Of a stretch of 64,000 nucleotides of DNA, positions 57,201-64,000 are shown piece by piece. Position numbers and translations under genes: made by a program. The first letter of the stretch is position 1. Every line of letters starts with the position of its first letter. This stretch comes from Acheta domesticus (lineage: Eukaryota > Arthropoda > Insecta > Orthoptera > Gryllidae), in the NCBI GenBank assembly GCA_031308135.1, contig JAHLJT010002630.1, positions 99,693,608 through 99,757,607 on the forward strand, written 5' to 3'. The notes below the pieces were generated by a model. It saw nothing but the letters and a program-made list of their open reading frames with translations, did not search any database and was not told the origin of the DNA.

Positions 57201-57992
57201 CACTTGGATAGCCACATGCGCAACCACACCGGTGAGAAACCTTTCCAGTGTTCAATTTGTGAGAAGGCATTTAATGAAAAAGGAAACTTGAATAAACACA
57301 TGTGCACCCACACTGGTGAGAAACCTTTCCAGTGTTCCATCTGTGAGAAGACCTTCACTATGAAAGCACACTTTGACTACCACCTGCGCACTCACACTGG
57401 TGAGAAACCTTTCCAGTGTTCCATCTGTGAGAAGACCTTCACTTCGAAACAAGTTTTGAAATACCACATGCGCACCCACACTGGTGAGAAACCTTTCCAG
57501 TGTTCCATGTGTGGCAAGACCTTTGCTCGAAAAGGAACTTTGGATGTGCACATGCGCACCCACACTGGTGAGAAACCTTTCCAGTGTTCCATCTGTGAGA
57601 AGATCTTCACTGAGAAAGGACACTTGGATAACCACATGCGCAACCACACCGGTGAGAAACCTTTCCAGTGTTCCATCTGTGAGAAGGCCTTCAGTCAAAA
57701 AACAACCTCTAATAAGCACATGCGCACCCACACTGGTGAGAAACCTTTCCAGTGTTCCATCTGTGAGGAGACCTTTGCTCGAAAAGGAACTTTGGATGTG
57801 CACATGCGCACCCACACTGGCGAGAAACCTTTCCAGTGTTCCATCTGTGAGAAGACCTTTACTGTGAAAGGACACTTGAATAACCACATGCGCACCCACA
57901 CTGGTGAGAAACCTTTCCAGTGTCCCATCTGTGAGAAGGCCTTCAGACAGAAAAGAAGCTTGAATAAGCACATGCGGACCTCTCACTGGTGA
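40600..57992 (+). CDS. C2H2 zinc-finger protein, five coding exons, 532 residues
   Basis: Join 40600-40647, 40844-40894, 42491-42592, 55110-55182 and 56668-57992: 1599 nt, in frame, ending at TGA. Predicted nuclear DNA-binding transcription factor. The N-terminal 90 residues, spread over four short exons, carry acidic and SUMO-type motifs (IKVEA, VKEEP, VKQEF) typical of insect zinc-finger genes. The last exon carries 14 tandem C2H2 fingers of 28 residues with TGEKPFQC linkers. There is no ZAD, BTB or KRAB domain. A fourth intron of about 1.5 kb and a third of 12.5 kb are filled with transposon remnants. The 5' untranslated exon may be at 36750-36999. Which exons are really spliced needs transcripts; the consistent phases and good splice sites of exons 1, 2, 4 and 5 are the main support, exon 3 being weakest. 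Target DNA is unknown. Confidence 0.75.
40844..40894 (+). CDS. Zinc-finger gene, coding exon 2
   Basis: Acceptor GTTACCTCTAG ends at 40843; the exon reads VKEEPDDVNEDDCWNAF; donor GTGAGT at 40895, phase 0 on both sides. VKEEP is a ΨKxE-type SUMO consensus. Confidence 0.72.
40895..42490. other. Zinc-finger gene intron 2, nothing recognised
   Basis: AT-rich; contains the (TG)n run at 42180-42221 and no identified transposon. Confidence 0.45.
42180..42221. repeat. (TG)n microsatellite
   Basis: About 20 TG repeats. Confidence 0.95.
42491..42592 (+). CDS. Zinc-finger gene, candidate coding exon 3
   Basis: AATTTGCAG ends at 42490; 34 codons from GLRDNVTYNVINFVATEELM to NNTDIL; donor GTATCT at 42593. 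Phase 0 on both sides keeps the frame. The upstream pyrimidine tract is weak and there is no known domain, so this exon is optional: skipping it also preserves the frame. Confidence 0.45.
43146..44926 (+). mobile_element. Decayed, internally deleted piggyBac-type transposon
   Basis: Within the large intron. A hairpin motif TGTTCCATTTTTGGAACA preceded by CCCAC occurs at about 43148-43170 and again at about 44772-44794. The right end reads GGG followed by TTAA (44923-44926), as expected of piggyBac, which targets TTAA. N-terminal transposase pieces are visible in shifting frames at 43560-43700 (HVDEIISILKE, DEDSGG, NLSRNQLRG-like), and further coding at 44177-44644. A left TTAA terminus was not located, so the left limit is uncertain. 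Confidence 0.6.
44177..44644 (+). pseudogene. piggyBac transposase fragment
   Basis: One frame of 155 codons. RTDKFAKSLPIMDYAKRA and then EAVISYYGKESSKQPIMGKP are the classic piggyBac DDE-domain region (consensus ...DKxxKVRPL..., DExMIxYxGxxSxKQxxxGKPxRFG), with A in place of the catalytic-region D in the DE(A/S)M motif. Directly afterwards the sequence jumps to VRYDEIDHLIVGHNK, which in piggyBac proteins lies near the C-terminus, so the middle of the protein is deleted. Not functional. Confidence 0.75.
44990..45640 (-). mobile_element. I-clade LINE 3' fragment (RNase H region)
   Basis: On the minus strand, the stretch from about 45635 reads SNSLRVLKCLSNVTKSEAII, then IAIFLSWIPLHKEIQRNILV and DSAAKQAT. 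That is the pattern of the RNase H domain that I-clade LINEs carry after the reverse transcriptase (S-DS-S-L, WVPSHxGIxGNExAD-AAK). Residual C-terminal sequence continues to about 45000. Stops interrupt it. Confidence 0.6.
45668..46110 (+). pseudogene. mariner-type transposase C-terminal fragment
   Basis: The first frame (to 45985) contains LRQAIRRKRPGLLSKGLILL, DDNACPHTA and LEHPPYSPDLAPSDFHLFGP, the second and third catalytic blocks of mariner DD34D transposases. After a frame change the C-terminus continues as FFAAGFRGVVMRWDK followed by a stop where a cysteine codon is usual. The N-terminal half with the helix-turn-helix and first catalytic D is missing. Inactive fragment in the zinc-finger gene intron. 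Confidence 0.85.
46111..46478. other. Intron sequence between mariner fragment and hAT element
   Basis: No gene. GCACCGTAGTAAC occurs twice, near 46283 and 46351. TSD of the following hAT element: CTAATAAG at 46471-46478. Confidence 0.5.
46479..47266. mobile_element. Non-autonomous hAT transposon (788 bp)
   Basis: Ends CAGTGGCGTAGCGT and its exact inverse (ACGCTACGCCACTG), 14 bp, with the hAT-type CAG start, flanked by a perfect 8-bp duplication CTAATAAG (46471-46478, 47267-47274). GAGCATCCCC occurs in the left subterminal region near 46512 and again near 47231. The interior has no transposase; the open frame at 46689-46910 matches nothing I recognise. A complete, clean insertion. Confidence 0.88.
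47275..48532. other. Intron sequence, nothing recognised apart from a CA repeat
   Basis: A (CA)n run lies at 48233-48252. No exon or repeat family of this window was seen. Confidence 0.45.
48533..50246. mobile_element. TTAA-flanked element with GAACGCCC hairpin ends (piggyBac-like MITE)
   Basis: Bounded by TTAA at 48533-48536 and 50243-50246. GAACGCCC stands just inside both ends in inverted orientation, and a motif of GAACGCCC followed by a short hairpin (GGAGTCTTTTCGACTCC at 48581-48597; GGAGTCAAAATGACGCC at 50210-50226) is also inverted. A third motif copy lies at 50033-50063. TTAA targets and such subterminal hairpins suggest a piggyBac-type non-autonomous element. The interior is AT-rich without a transposase. 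Confidence 0.5.
50250..52100 (-). mobile_element. Decayed I-clade-like LINE (ORF1 end and endonuclease)
   Basis: Read on the minus strand: a CCHC-like knuckle region (CLIHKNLGYLAKNCPKH, about 52010-51965) from ORF1, then endonuclease pieces GRVAIHRKKI (51105), VNDFNSHNLSLDS (50905, cf. GDFNxH) and SIRIHLDWSTEDSPSGSNHF (50730-50670, cf. W...GSDHFPI). This arrangement is typical of I-clade and related LINEs. The catalytic RT part is absent and many stops are present. Confidence 0.65.
52101..52769. other. Intron sequence, nothing certain
   Basis: A moderately GC-rich stretch at 52230-52380 begins GGCCCGAACACACAACCGAG and may be another short repeat, but no matching end was found. Confidence 0.4.
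52770..52945 (+). repeat. 310-bp-unit repeat, short copy
   Basis: CACTATCCCTATCAGAAGG, then AAATTGGAGCCGTTTTTAAG and GTAAAGTACCCCCAATTTTG, matching 54131-54210 joined to 54525-54545. Confidence 0.65.
53438..54900 (+). repeat. 310-bp-unit repeat, four-unit copy (left arm)
   Basis: Unit landmarks GAGAAAATGGCG, GAGAAAATGACG, GAGAAAATTTTG and GAGAAAATGTTG occur near 53560, 53869, 54179 and 54489, a regular 309-310 bp step, although the units are strongly diverged. The last unit leads into the terminal block with GACGGACGG, GTGTTAGGGGATTTTTTC and the end TACGTACGTATACGGGAAAG. The reverse complement of the whole segment is at 60180-61635. Confidence 0.8.
55110..55182 (+). CDS. Zinc-finger gene, coding exon 4
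   Basis: A very strong acceptor (TTTTTTTTTGTCTGCAG, ends 55109) and donor (CCCCAG before GTAAGA at 55183). It encodes DPLSTCFSSASIDAVKQEFA and ends in phase 1, exactly what the finger exon at 56668 needs. VKQEF is another ΨKxE motif. Confidence 0.7.
55706..55934. repeat. Foldback MITE, family M1
   Basis: Starts ACAGCGACTTTTCTAACTCT and ends AGTTAGAAAAATCGCAGTAT; arms ATGGCATTTCGCGTCTTTC and GTCGCGAAATGACGTGACAT. Lies in intron 4 of the zinc-finger gene. Confidence 0.75.
56668..57992 (+). CDS. Zinc-finger gene, last exon with 14 C2H2 fingers
   Basis: Acceptor GGTTTTTTTTGTTGACAG ends at 56667. The exon begins DRRLASVTRS; an internal ATG at 56700 (CACAATG) would be the start if the upstream exons are not used, giving 430 residues. 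Fingers start near 56821 and repeat every 84 bp. All 14 have the C-x2-C...H-x3/4-H ligands. Finger 1 is divergent, finger 11 has S in place of the core leucine in its helix, and fingers 9-11 and 12-14 look like a duplicated three-finger module. Finger 14 runs into HMRTSHW and a stop because of a one-base insertion near 57979; a degenerate 15th finger follows out of frame (to about 58055). Confidence 0.93.
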
Positions 57993-58159
57993 GAAACTTT
58001 TCCAGTGTTTTTACTGTGAGAAGTCTTTCACTCGGAAGTATTCCATCTGTGATAAGGAAGTTTCTGTAAAGCGAACACCGGATGATCACTAGCGCGCTTG
58101 CAGTGTTCCACTGTGACGTGCATTCAGTGTTCAACAGATGTTCAGTAAACAATCGACGT

Positions 58160-58794
58160 TGTCAATGAATATACATTAATTAATACTTTTAGTTTACACT
58201 TGACTATTCACATGTGTAGTAGCTATATCAAAAATAACTCATTTAAAACATCTTTCTTCACTTTTGTCGAGTAAATTCTTTTATAAAATCATCAAAATTC
58301 GACGCATAACGTCAGCTTCAATTGATAGTAAAGTCAATGAACTCGATCTATCTTGTCGTACTATCGTCCTCAGATGATTTTCTAAGAGTGAAAAAGGTCG
58401 CTCACCAGAACAATATAATATCAGTTTTTAAAATAGCGGTCTAAGGCAGATTTGTAAGTTGGGAAAACTGACTAGATTTTATCATTTATGATTTTATAGA
58501 AATCAGTATAATTGACATGAATACTTTTATCTTCGTTCATTTTCATAAGTGTGTAAGGATGAAAGTGTTTCAATTCTCCGGCAAGTTTCAAATCCAGACC
58601 CTCAGGATACGATGCGACAAGCGTTTCAACGTTAGAAGATAACTCATCGTTAGACTAGTGCATGTTTATCAAGAAAGAAAACTTGTCTGACTGATTTTTT
58701 ATAAACCTGGCCGTTTTTGCATATGAGTTTGCAGAATGTCATTAATCACATAAAAAAATTTTTTATCAATATTTAGGACTGTCTGTTGTAATAA
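58160..58794. other. Downstream of the zinc-finger gene, nothing certain
   Basis: AT-rich flank. No clear polyadenylation signal could be chosen among the many AT-rich hexamers. Confidence 0.4.
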
Positions 58795-58955
58795 TTTGAA
58801 TATAAAATAATAGTTCCAAGACGTTTATAGACAGACTAACAATAAAATTTTTATTCATAAAATCACATAATTGCACAGTTGATTAAACATTTATGTTAAA
58901 AATTTTATTGTTAGTCCGTCTATAAACGTCTTCGAACTATTATTTTATATTCAAA
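58795..58955. repeat. 161-bp hairpin element (MITE-like)
   Basis: Left arm starts TTTGAATATAAAATAATAGT and the right arm ends with its inverse ACTATTATTTTATATTCAAA. Arms of about 57-60 bp differ at only about two sites, around a 40-bp loop. ATCACATAA occurs before, inside and after the hairpin (58744, 58861, 58955), which hints at insertion-related duplication. Confidence 0.8.
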
Positions 58956-59019
58956 TCACATAAAAGTTGAAACCCGCTATTTTTCTCTCGCACTTAAAAC
59001 GTCTTTCGCTTGGCCATCA

Positions 59020-59890
59020 TTAACCTGTTTTCTCCGTGGAAGTGATGCACATTTCGTCAAGAAATACATTGTATCTTCACAATTGTAGTTGTAGAAAGAC
59101 ACCGAAAGTTTTAGAATTTTTTTAAGTTGTCAAAAAAGTAGCATTTTGACGAAAATGAGACCTGCACAATACTTTTTAGCGTTCTTTACGCTATATAAGA
59201 TCTAAATTATATCAAAAAGGTTTTTGCTGTATTCAAGAAAAAATAATTGAAAGAAAATACAAATTGTCTAGGTTTGACGCAAAAAGTATTCACGTTTTTG
59301 AAAAATTGAAGATGACTGTTTTAGATTTATTTTTCAGGAACACATTTCATTAAGAAAAATGTTTGTTTTCATAATTGCAGAATTAGAAAGACGCCGAGAA
59401 ATTTTTAATTGTTTTCAATTTTCGAAAAATCAGAGTTTTCAACGAACAAAAGACCTGCACCATCCCCTTCAACGTCCTTCACTTTCCAATACCAAAGTTT
59501 AATCAAAAACGCTGGAACATTTATTTTTAATTTTGAAAATATCCCAGGGGCTTGATGTAAAGTACCCCAAATTGAAATATGAATTTCAAATGCCAGGGGC
59601 CGCGTCATCAGCCAGATCGATTGGGGAATATCAATGTTGGAGAAAATTGGGTGAACGGTTTAGTCGCTAGCGTTGTTCACACACGGATGTTTCGCCGTCA
59701 ATTTTTCTGTATCAGGGGCCCACAAAACATGGAATCTGGCTACATCAGGTGTTAGACGATTTTTTTCTTAAATGAGCATCTGGATTTATTAAATTTTTCG
59801 TTGCTAGGACCCTTTAATAAGAGTTTTCTGCCGAAACGTCGCCGGTTTTATTCGCACAGTATTTATATAACTTTTTCTCTATTGCGGTAG
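59020..59890 (+). repeat. 310-bp-unit repeat, diverged copy
   Basis: Two AGAAAGACACCGAAAG / AGAAAGACGCCGAGAA landmarks about 300 bp apart (59093, 59387), then the terminal block with GGGGAATATCAATGTTGG, CTGGCTACATCAGGTGTTAG and a GCACAGTATTTATATAACTT end. It lies between the finger exon and the right arm. Confidence 0.7.
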
Positions 59891-60179
59891 CGGCAGCAAG
59901 AAAGTGTTGTAATGTGCGAAAGAACACGGAAAGAGTCTTGAATTCCAAAAGGCCAAATTGCTGGTCACCCTGTAACTAACTACATGGACTAGTATATTTC
60001 AACGTTATAAGAACTTTCTTTATGGTAATAGATTGATGAATCAAGATATTGATATAACTTTATCTATCATAAAAATCACTACGATATATAATTAAGTATA
60101 TCAATACTTACTATAACAGATACAGTTACATAATAAACACAGACACAGCGACTTTAAGCACTACAACATCTTCAATTTG

Positions 60180-61635
60180 GTTTTTACTTTCCCGTATACG
60201 TACGTATACACGGAGTAATAAACGTAGTATAGGGAAAGTTATGTAATGTTGCGCGAAAAAAACCCGGCGGATTTTCGGCAGAAAAAATTTATTGCCGGGC
60301 CCCAATTACGAAAAAGTGGATAAAATCAGTTGCTAAATTAAGAAAAAAAATCCCCTAACACGTGGTGTAGCCAGAAACCCTGTTTTCTAGGTCCTTGATA
60401 CCTAAAACCCAATTGAAAGGAAAACGTCCGTCCGTCTGTCCGTCTGTGAACACTGCTAGCGCCTAAACCATACGTACGATTTCTTCCAAAATGGATGTTC
60501 CCCGCTCGATCTGGTTCTAGTCGAAGCTTTAAGATTTTGTAAAATTTGGGGGCACTTTACATAAAGCCTTCCTGACATTTTCAAAATTTTCTCAAAAACT
60601 GCTACAAATTTTTTCTTTAAATTTCTTGTAAGAATAGAGTAAAATACACTTATTTTCATGGCATAGGTCTGGTTTCCGCGGATCACTCTTAATTTTCGAA
60701 AATTGCAAAAGTTTAAAATTTTTTCGGCGTCATTCTGGAACTGCAAGATTGAAGATAGAAATTTTTCTTTCAAATAATATTTGATATCCAATGTGAGTTA
60801 TTTCATTAAGGTCATGTGCATTTTTTTGGAAATGTTAGTAGTTTTCTCGCAATATTGCGTGCAATATTTGCAATTTTTAAAAAATTACGAAAACTAGATT
60901 TTCTCTAAAACTGCTCCAAATTTTTCTTTAAATTTTTGATAGGGGTAGTGCCTAATGGATTTTATGAGATGACGAAACGCCATATTCCTCTATTCTTTTG
61001 TTTTTTCAAAAGTCGGAAAAATGTAAATTTTTTCACATGTTTCTCACGTCGATAATATTTACATGATCGTTAATTTTTTCACATGATTATATTTACAAGT
61101 ACATGTTCTTTAAATAATGTCAAGTAAAGTTTTTTGAAAACACAACTGTTTTCAGTGAAAAGTAGCTCAAATTTCAGCATATTCAGAAACGCTCAAACAC
61201 CATTTTCTCATAGATGGCTGCAAATTTTTTCTTGAAACTTTTGTAACTGATAGTGCTAATTACACTCTGTAGTATAGCGTAAAGTTTATTTTGAGTTTTT
61301 TTTGTTTTTTCAAAAATTACATAATTGTAATTTTTTTGAAAGAGCTCTCACATCTTTAATATGCACATTATCCGCAATTTGTAAAAAATATTATATTTGT
61401 AGTGCTTCAAATAACTTCAAATAAAGTATTTTGAAAACTCAAACATTTTCTGTGAAAATGAGCTTCAAATTTCGCATTTTTGGTAGTGTTAAAACTCTAT
61501 TTTCTCTTAAATGGCACATAATTTTTAAAAGAAAATTGTCATTTATAACTAGGTTTTTGTGTTTTTTAATATTTTAAAATTTATATTTCCGTTCTACCAA
61601 TAGGAAACCGAAATATTAAGAAAATGACAATATCA
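60180..61635 (-). repeat. 310-bp-unit repeat, four-unit copy (right arm)
   Basis: Reverse complement of 53438-54900, from the terminal TTTCCCGTATACGTACGTAT at 60188 outward to ACCAATAGGAAACCG near 61598. Landmarks repeat near 60598, 60908, 61215 and 61515 (steps 310, 307, 300). Confidence 0.8.
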
Positions 61636-61886
61636 TATTAGTTTATAACTTTGCAATTAGTTTATAACTTTGTCCTTTTTTACACGAATAAGAATATATT
61701 ACAGAACGAAGGACGTTAGAAGTGAGTTCTGTAATATCTTCTTACGCGCGCAAAAAATTAACATTATAAACGAGTTGCATGCACTATTTTTGTATAACAG
61801 TATTATAAGGATTTAAGGAAGCGAAATTAATTGTGTTAAGTTGTAATTCGTAGTTGTAGTAGATCTCAAATTCATGTTTTGACGTC

Positions 61887-62421
61887 ATGAATGCTACCAA
61901 AGCAACTAATTTGTTTACAAATAGCAATTACTTTGAAAGTCGTGATTCAAACATAATGGATTTGCCTAGAGAAGTTGTGGAAGAAGCTGCAAAAGCTGAA
62001 AATGCTATGATACCGAAAAAGTCTTGCAAACTTTATGAGAAAAAGTGCTTAAAGTTTAGGAAATGGATGAATAAAAAATGTGCAAATTTATTATGCAAAG
62101 CTGCTGTTCTTTCGTATCTATCGGAGCAGTTTGTTTAAGTTAGTATAATGCACATGCTAGAATAAAGACGTTTATTAATTTAATGCATGCTTCTTTAAGT
62201 CCACAGCATGTAAAGCGTCGACACTATGGTGCACTTATTCCAAATTAAAGGAAATGCTAAAGATCAAAGAGAATCTTGATATTGGAACTTTTCATAAAGT
62301 AAGTTTACTTATGAAACGGGCAAATCTGGGATATCAACCTACAAAGGCAATGGTATTTTCCCAACAAAATGTAAACACATTTCTTACAAAAGCTGATGAT
62401 GAAACTTATCTTTTATTGAAG
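61887..62421 (+). CDS. Putative gene fragment with recombinase/Crypton-type core-binding domain
   Basis: The first piece (61887 to about 62125) encodes MDLPREVVEEAAKAENAMIP, KKSCKLYEKKCLKF and AAVLSYLSEQF. A second, after acceptor TTTAAGTCCACAG (ends about 62205), encodes KASTLWCTYSKLKEMLKIKE, NLDIGTFHKVSLLMKR, LGYQPTKAMVF and ends LLLK before a GTATAA donor at 62422. The order PKKS..YE..Y..F..W, then STLW..YS.LK, then K...GYxPxK resembles the N-terminal (core-binding) half of tyrosine-recombinase-like Crypton-derived genes common in insects. The catalytic half is not seen in the rest of the window. The two pieces do not join in frame at the obvious splice sites, so it may be a pseudogene or carry an indel. 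Confidence 0.4.
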
Positions 62422-62429
62422 GTATAATA

Positions 62430-64000
62430 ATGACAGTGGCAATAATAGTTAAGTTTTATTTATTAACTGGTGTATTGTATCAAGACCGTCTAGAATAGAA
62501 GGCCTGCTCCTGCGTCGAATGACGTCACGAAGGGTGGCTGGCAGGAAATGCATGCTGTCCACGTTATAAACAGAGACTTAGTTCTTAAAATCGCACAGAA
62601 ACCCATACTTCTTTAAAACAATACGAGGAAACATTAAGCCTTCTTGACGCTCTAGGAATTTATTTTAGAGAGTTATTTGTATTAAGACATTCCGATATTG
62701 TACAATTTTCGGACACCTAAATTAACATATTGAGAAGGCCTTAAATTTTCGTCCATACTACCCTATTTATAATATAAAATTTTGTAGAATTCATAAAACA
62801 ATTTTGCTGCCATAATTGATACTCATAAGAAATTAAATACCTTCATGATAATGCTATTTATATTTTTCCTGCTCTATTTCTTTAAAGTTGTCTACTTTAA
62901 TTTAATATGGAAGTTAGTATTACAGCTAGAAGTAATGCATTTATCAGATATTTCTCTGATGACCGTATTAGTAATTATTAATAATATTTGTTAATATTGT
63001 AAGGAACAGTAAAATATTCACAGGTAGGTTAATAAAATCCAAGCTCCTCAAAAATAAGAAGAGGAAGGATAGAAAGCAATATTTTATTCAGAAGGTACTC
63101 TAGCAGATTATGTAAGACTTTATGAGATTATTTAAAAGACACAAATCACATTGGAAATGCATTAAAATTGTTTTGGACGCTTTAAATCGACTTTAATATC
63201 TTCCTATTTTGCACTCGCTTTTGTGACCTTGCGTCTTACATTCTTGAAACCATTATATTTATTACTGAACATTCCTAATGTATAGTGTTTATTTAATAAA
63301 ATGTTTGACATACACAAAGTGCTATGTTCTATTAATGTGAGCAGAATTTGTCCACAACTCAAAACTGTTTTCCATTAATCGGATCTGTCTCTCATACAAA
63401 GCCCTTCAATAAAGTTCTTTGATTTTCATGCTTCAGGAACTTAATTTCAAAATTTTCAGATATCTATATCTGAAACACTTGGTGATTATTCGTCAAGAAG
63501 TGAGGCTGTTCACTGAGATAGAAGGGTATGCGTCTTTCACTATGGTCGGATACGTTCCTTTAGTAAATATTTCGACACCATCTCTTCTTACTGCCTGTTC
63601 TGGTAGAGAATAAATTTTAAGTCGAAGTGTTTTACACACACACACACGTTCTTTGAGGGGGCAAAATCTTTCCTATTTATGTTTTCATCCACTTCTGTCA
63701 CAGAGCAGGATTGTTTGAAAATTTCAAAGTTGAAACACGTTCCGTCGTTTCATCATAATTCGATCAACAGCACAGCACACTTCACTTGCTTGACGTTTTG
63801 TCATGTATCTCTCCTGCCTAATTTTCGAAATGCCTTCCTTTAAGGATAGTTTGCAAGGATTCACTGAAAAAAATGCAGGGTATAATAGTATAACCAAACA
63901 TCCAAGTGCAAGCAACAAAACATATTACAACATGTATTACATAAAATAATTGATAATTTCACCACATACTTATATCACTCAATACTAGAAGTAGACATAC
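62430..64000. other. Right end, nothing recognised
   Basis: AT-rich sequence with an (AC)n run near 63634-63647. Minus-strand 63918-63724 encodes 64 residues with a hydrophobic start (MLLALGCLVILLYPAFFSVN), but a good acceptor (TGCATTTTTTTCAG) lies inside it and no family is recognised, so it is not called as a gene. Confidence 0.4.

Noticed and set aside
57252..57986. 244-codon antisense frame opposite the zinc fingers
   Set aside because: The 84-bp finger repeat is a multiple of three, so one stop-free antisense frame is repeated with it; its 'protein' is a simple repeat of the finger complement.
54343..60791. Similar-looking peptides from 54343-54525 (+) and 60456-60791 (-)
   Set aside because: They come from matching parts of inverted copies of the 310-bp-unit repeat. 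The unit step is not a multiple of three and other copies are not open.
63724..63918. 64-residue minus-strand frame with a hydrophobic, signal-peptide-like start
   Set aside because: A strong acceptor lies inside it, the hydrophobic part reads through pyrimidine-rich intron-like sequence, and no family is recognisable.

Overview
This window is eukaryotic and most likely from an insect. It is AT-rich, intron-containing and full of transposons. It carries divergent ionotropic-receptor (IR) exons and a KRAB-less C2H2 zinc-finger gene with short acidic 5' exons. IR-rich, repeat-rich genomes of this type are known in Blattodea (cockroaches and termites), but that placement is inference. No prokaryotic genes, CRISPR arrays, rRNA or tRNA genes were found.

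Layout. 1-4 kb: a MITE, a 310-bp-family repeat, a decayed LINE and a tRNA-like SINE. 4.1-9.6 kb (+): the last three coding exons of an ionotropic receptor. 12.4-25.4 kb: two near-identical stretches (12361-17432 and 18433-25429) on either side of an exactly 1000-N gap. Their ends dovetail, so they look like one locus assembled twice from two haplotypes. The right copy alone carries a 2.1-kb P-element-like insertion (19478-21588). Both copies carry the last exon of a second, minus-strand IR; its preceding exon (26027-26358) occurs once, beyond the overlap. 26.5-35.6 kb (-): a Ty3/gypsy retrotransposon with 1.04-kb LTRs, broken by single-base frameshifts. A 100-N gap follows, then the 3' tail of a zinc-finger paralogue (35761-35945).

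36.7-58 kb (+): a zinc-finger gene rebuilt here from five coding exons (40600-40647, 40844-40894, 42491-42592, 55110-55182, 56668-57992). All phases agree, giving 532 residues with 14 C2H2 fingers; two ΨKxE/KEEP-type acidic motifs and a VKQE motif lie in the 5' exons. Its 12.5-kb intron holds piggyBac, LINE, mariner, hAT and TTAA-flanked elements. 53.4-61.6 kb: a repeat family made of diverged ~310-bp units forms a large inverted pair around the zinc-finger exon. 61.9-62.4 kb: two exon-like pieces resembling a recombinase/Crypton-derived core-binding domain.

How the parts relate: the host genes are a tail-to-tail IR pair (chemoreceptors) and a zinc-finger transcription factor. Most of the rest is mobile DNA. 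Many coding breaks, and differences between the two haplotype copies, are one-base indels at or near homopolymers, so residual assembly error is a serious alternative to true decay. The least expected items are the P-like element with its THAP-like exon, the 310-bp-unit repeat, and the inverted MITE pair.
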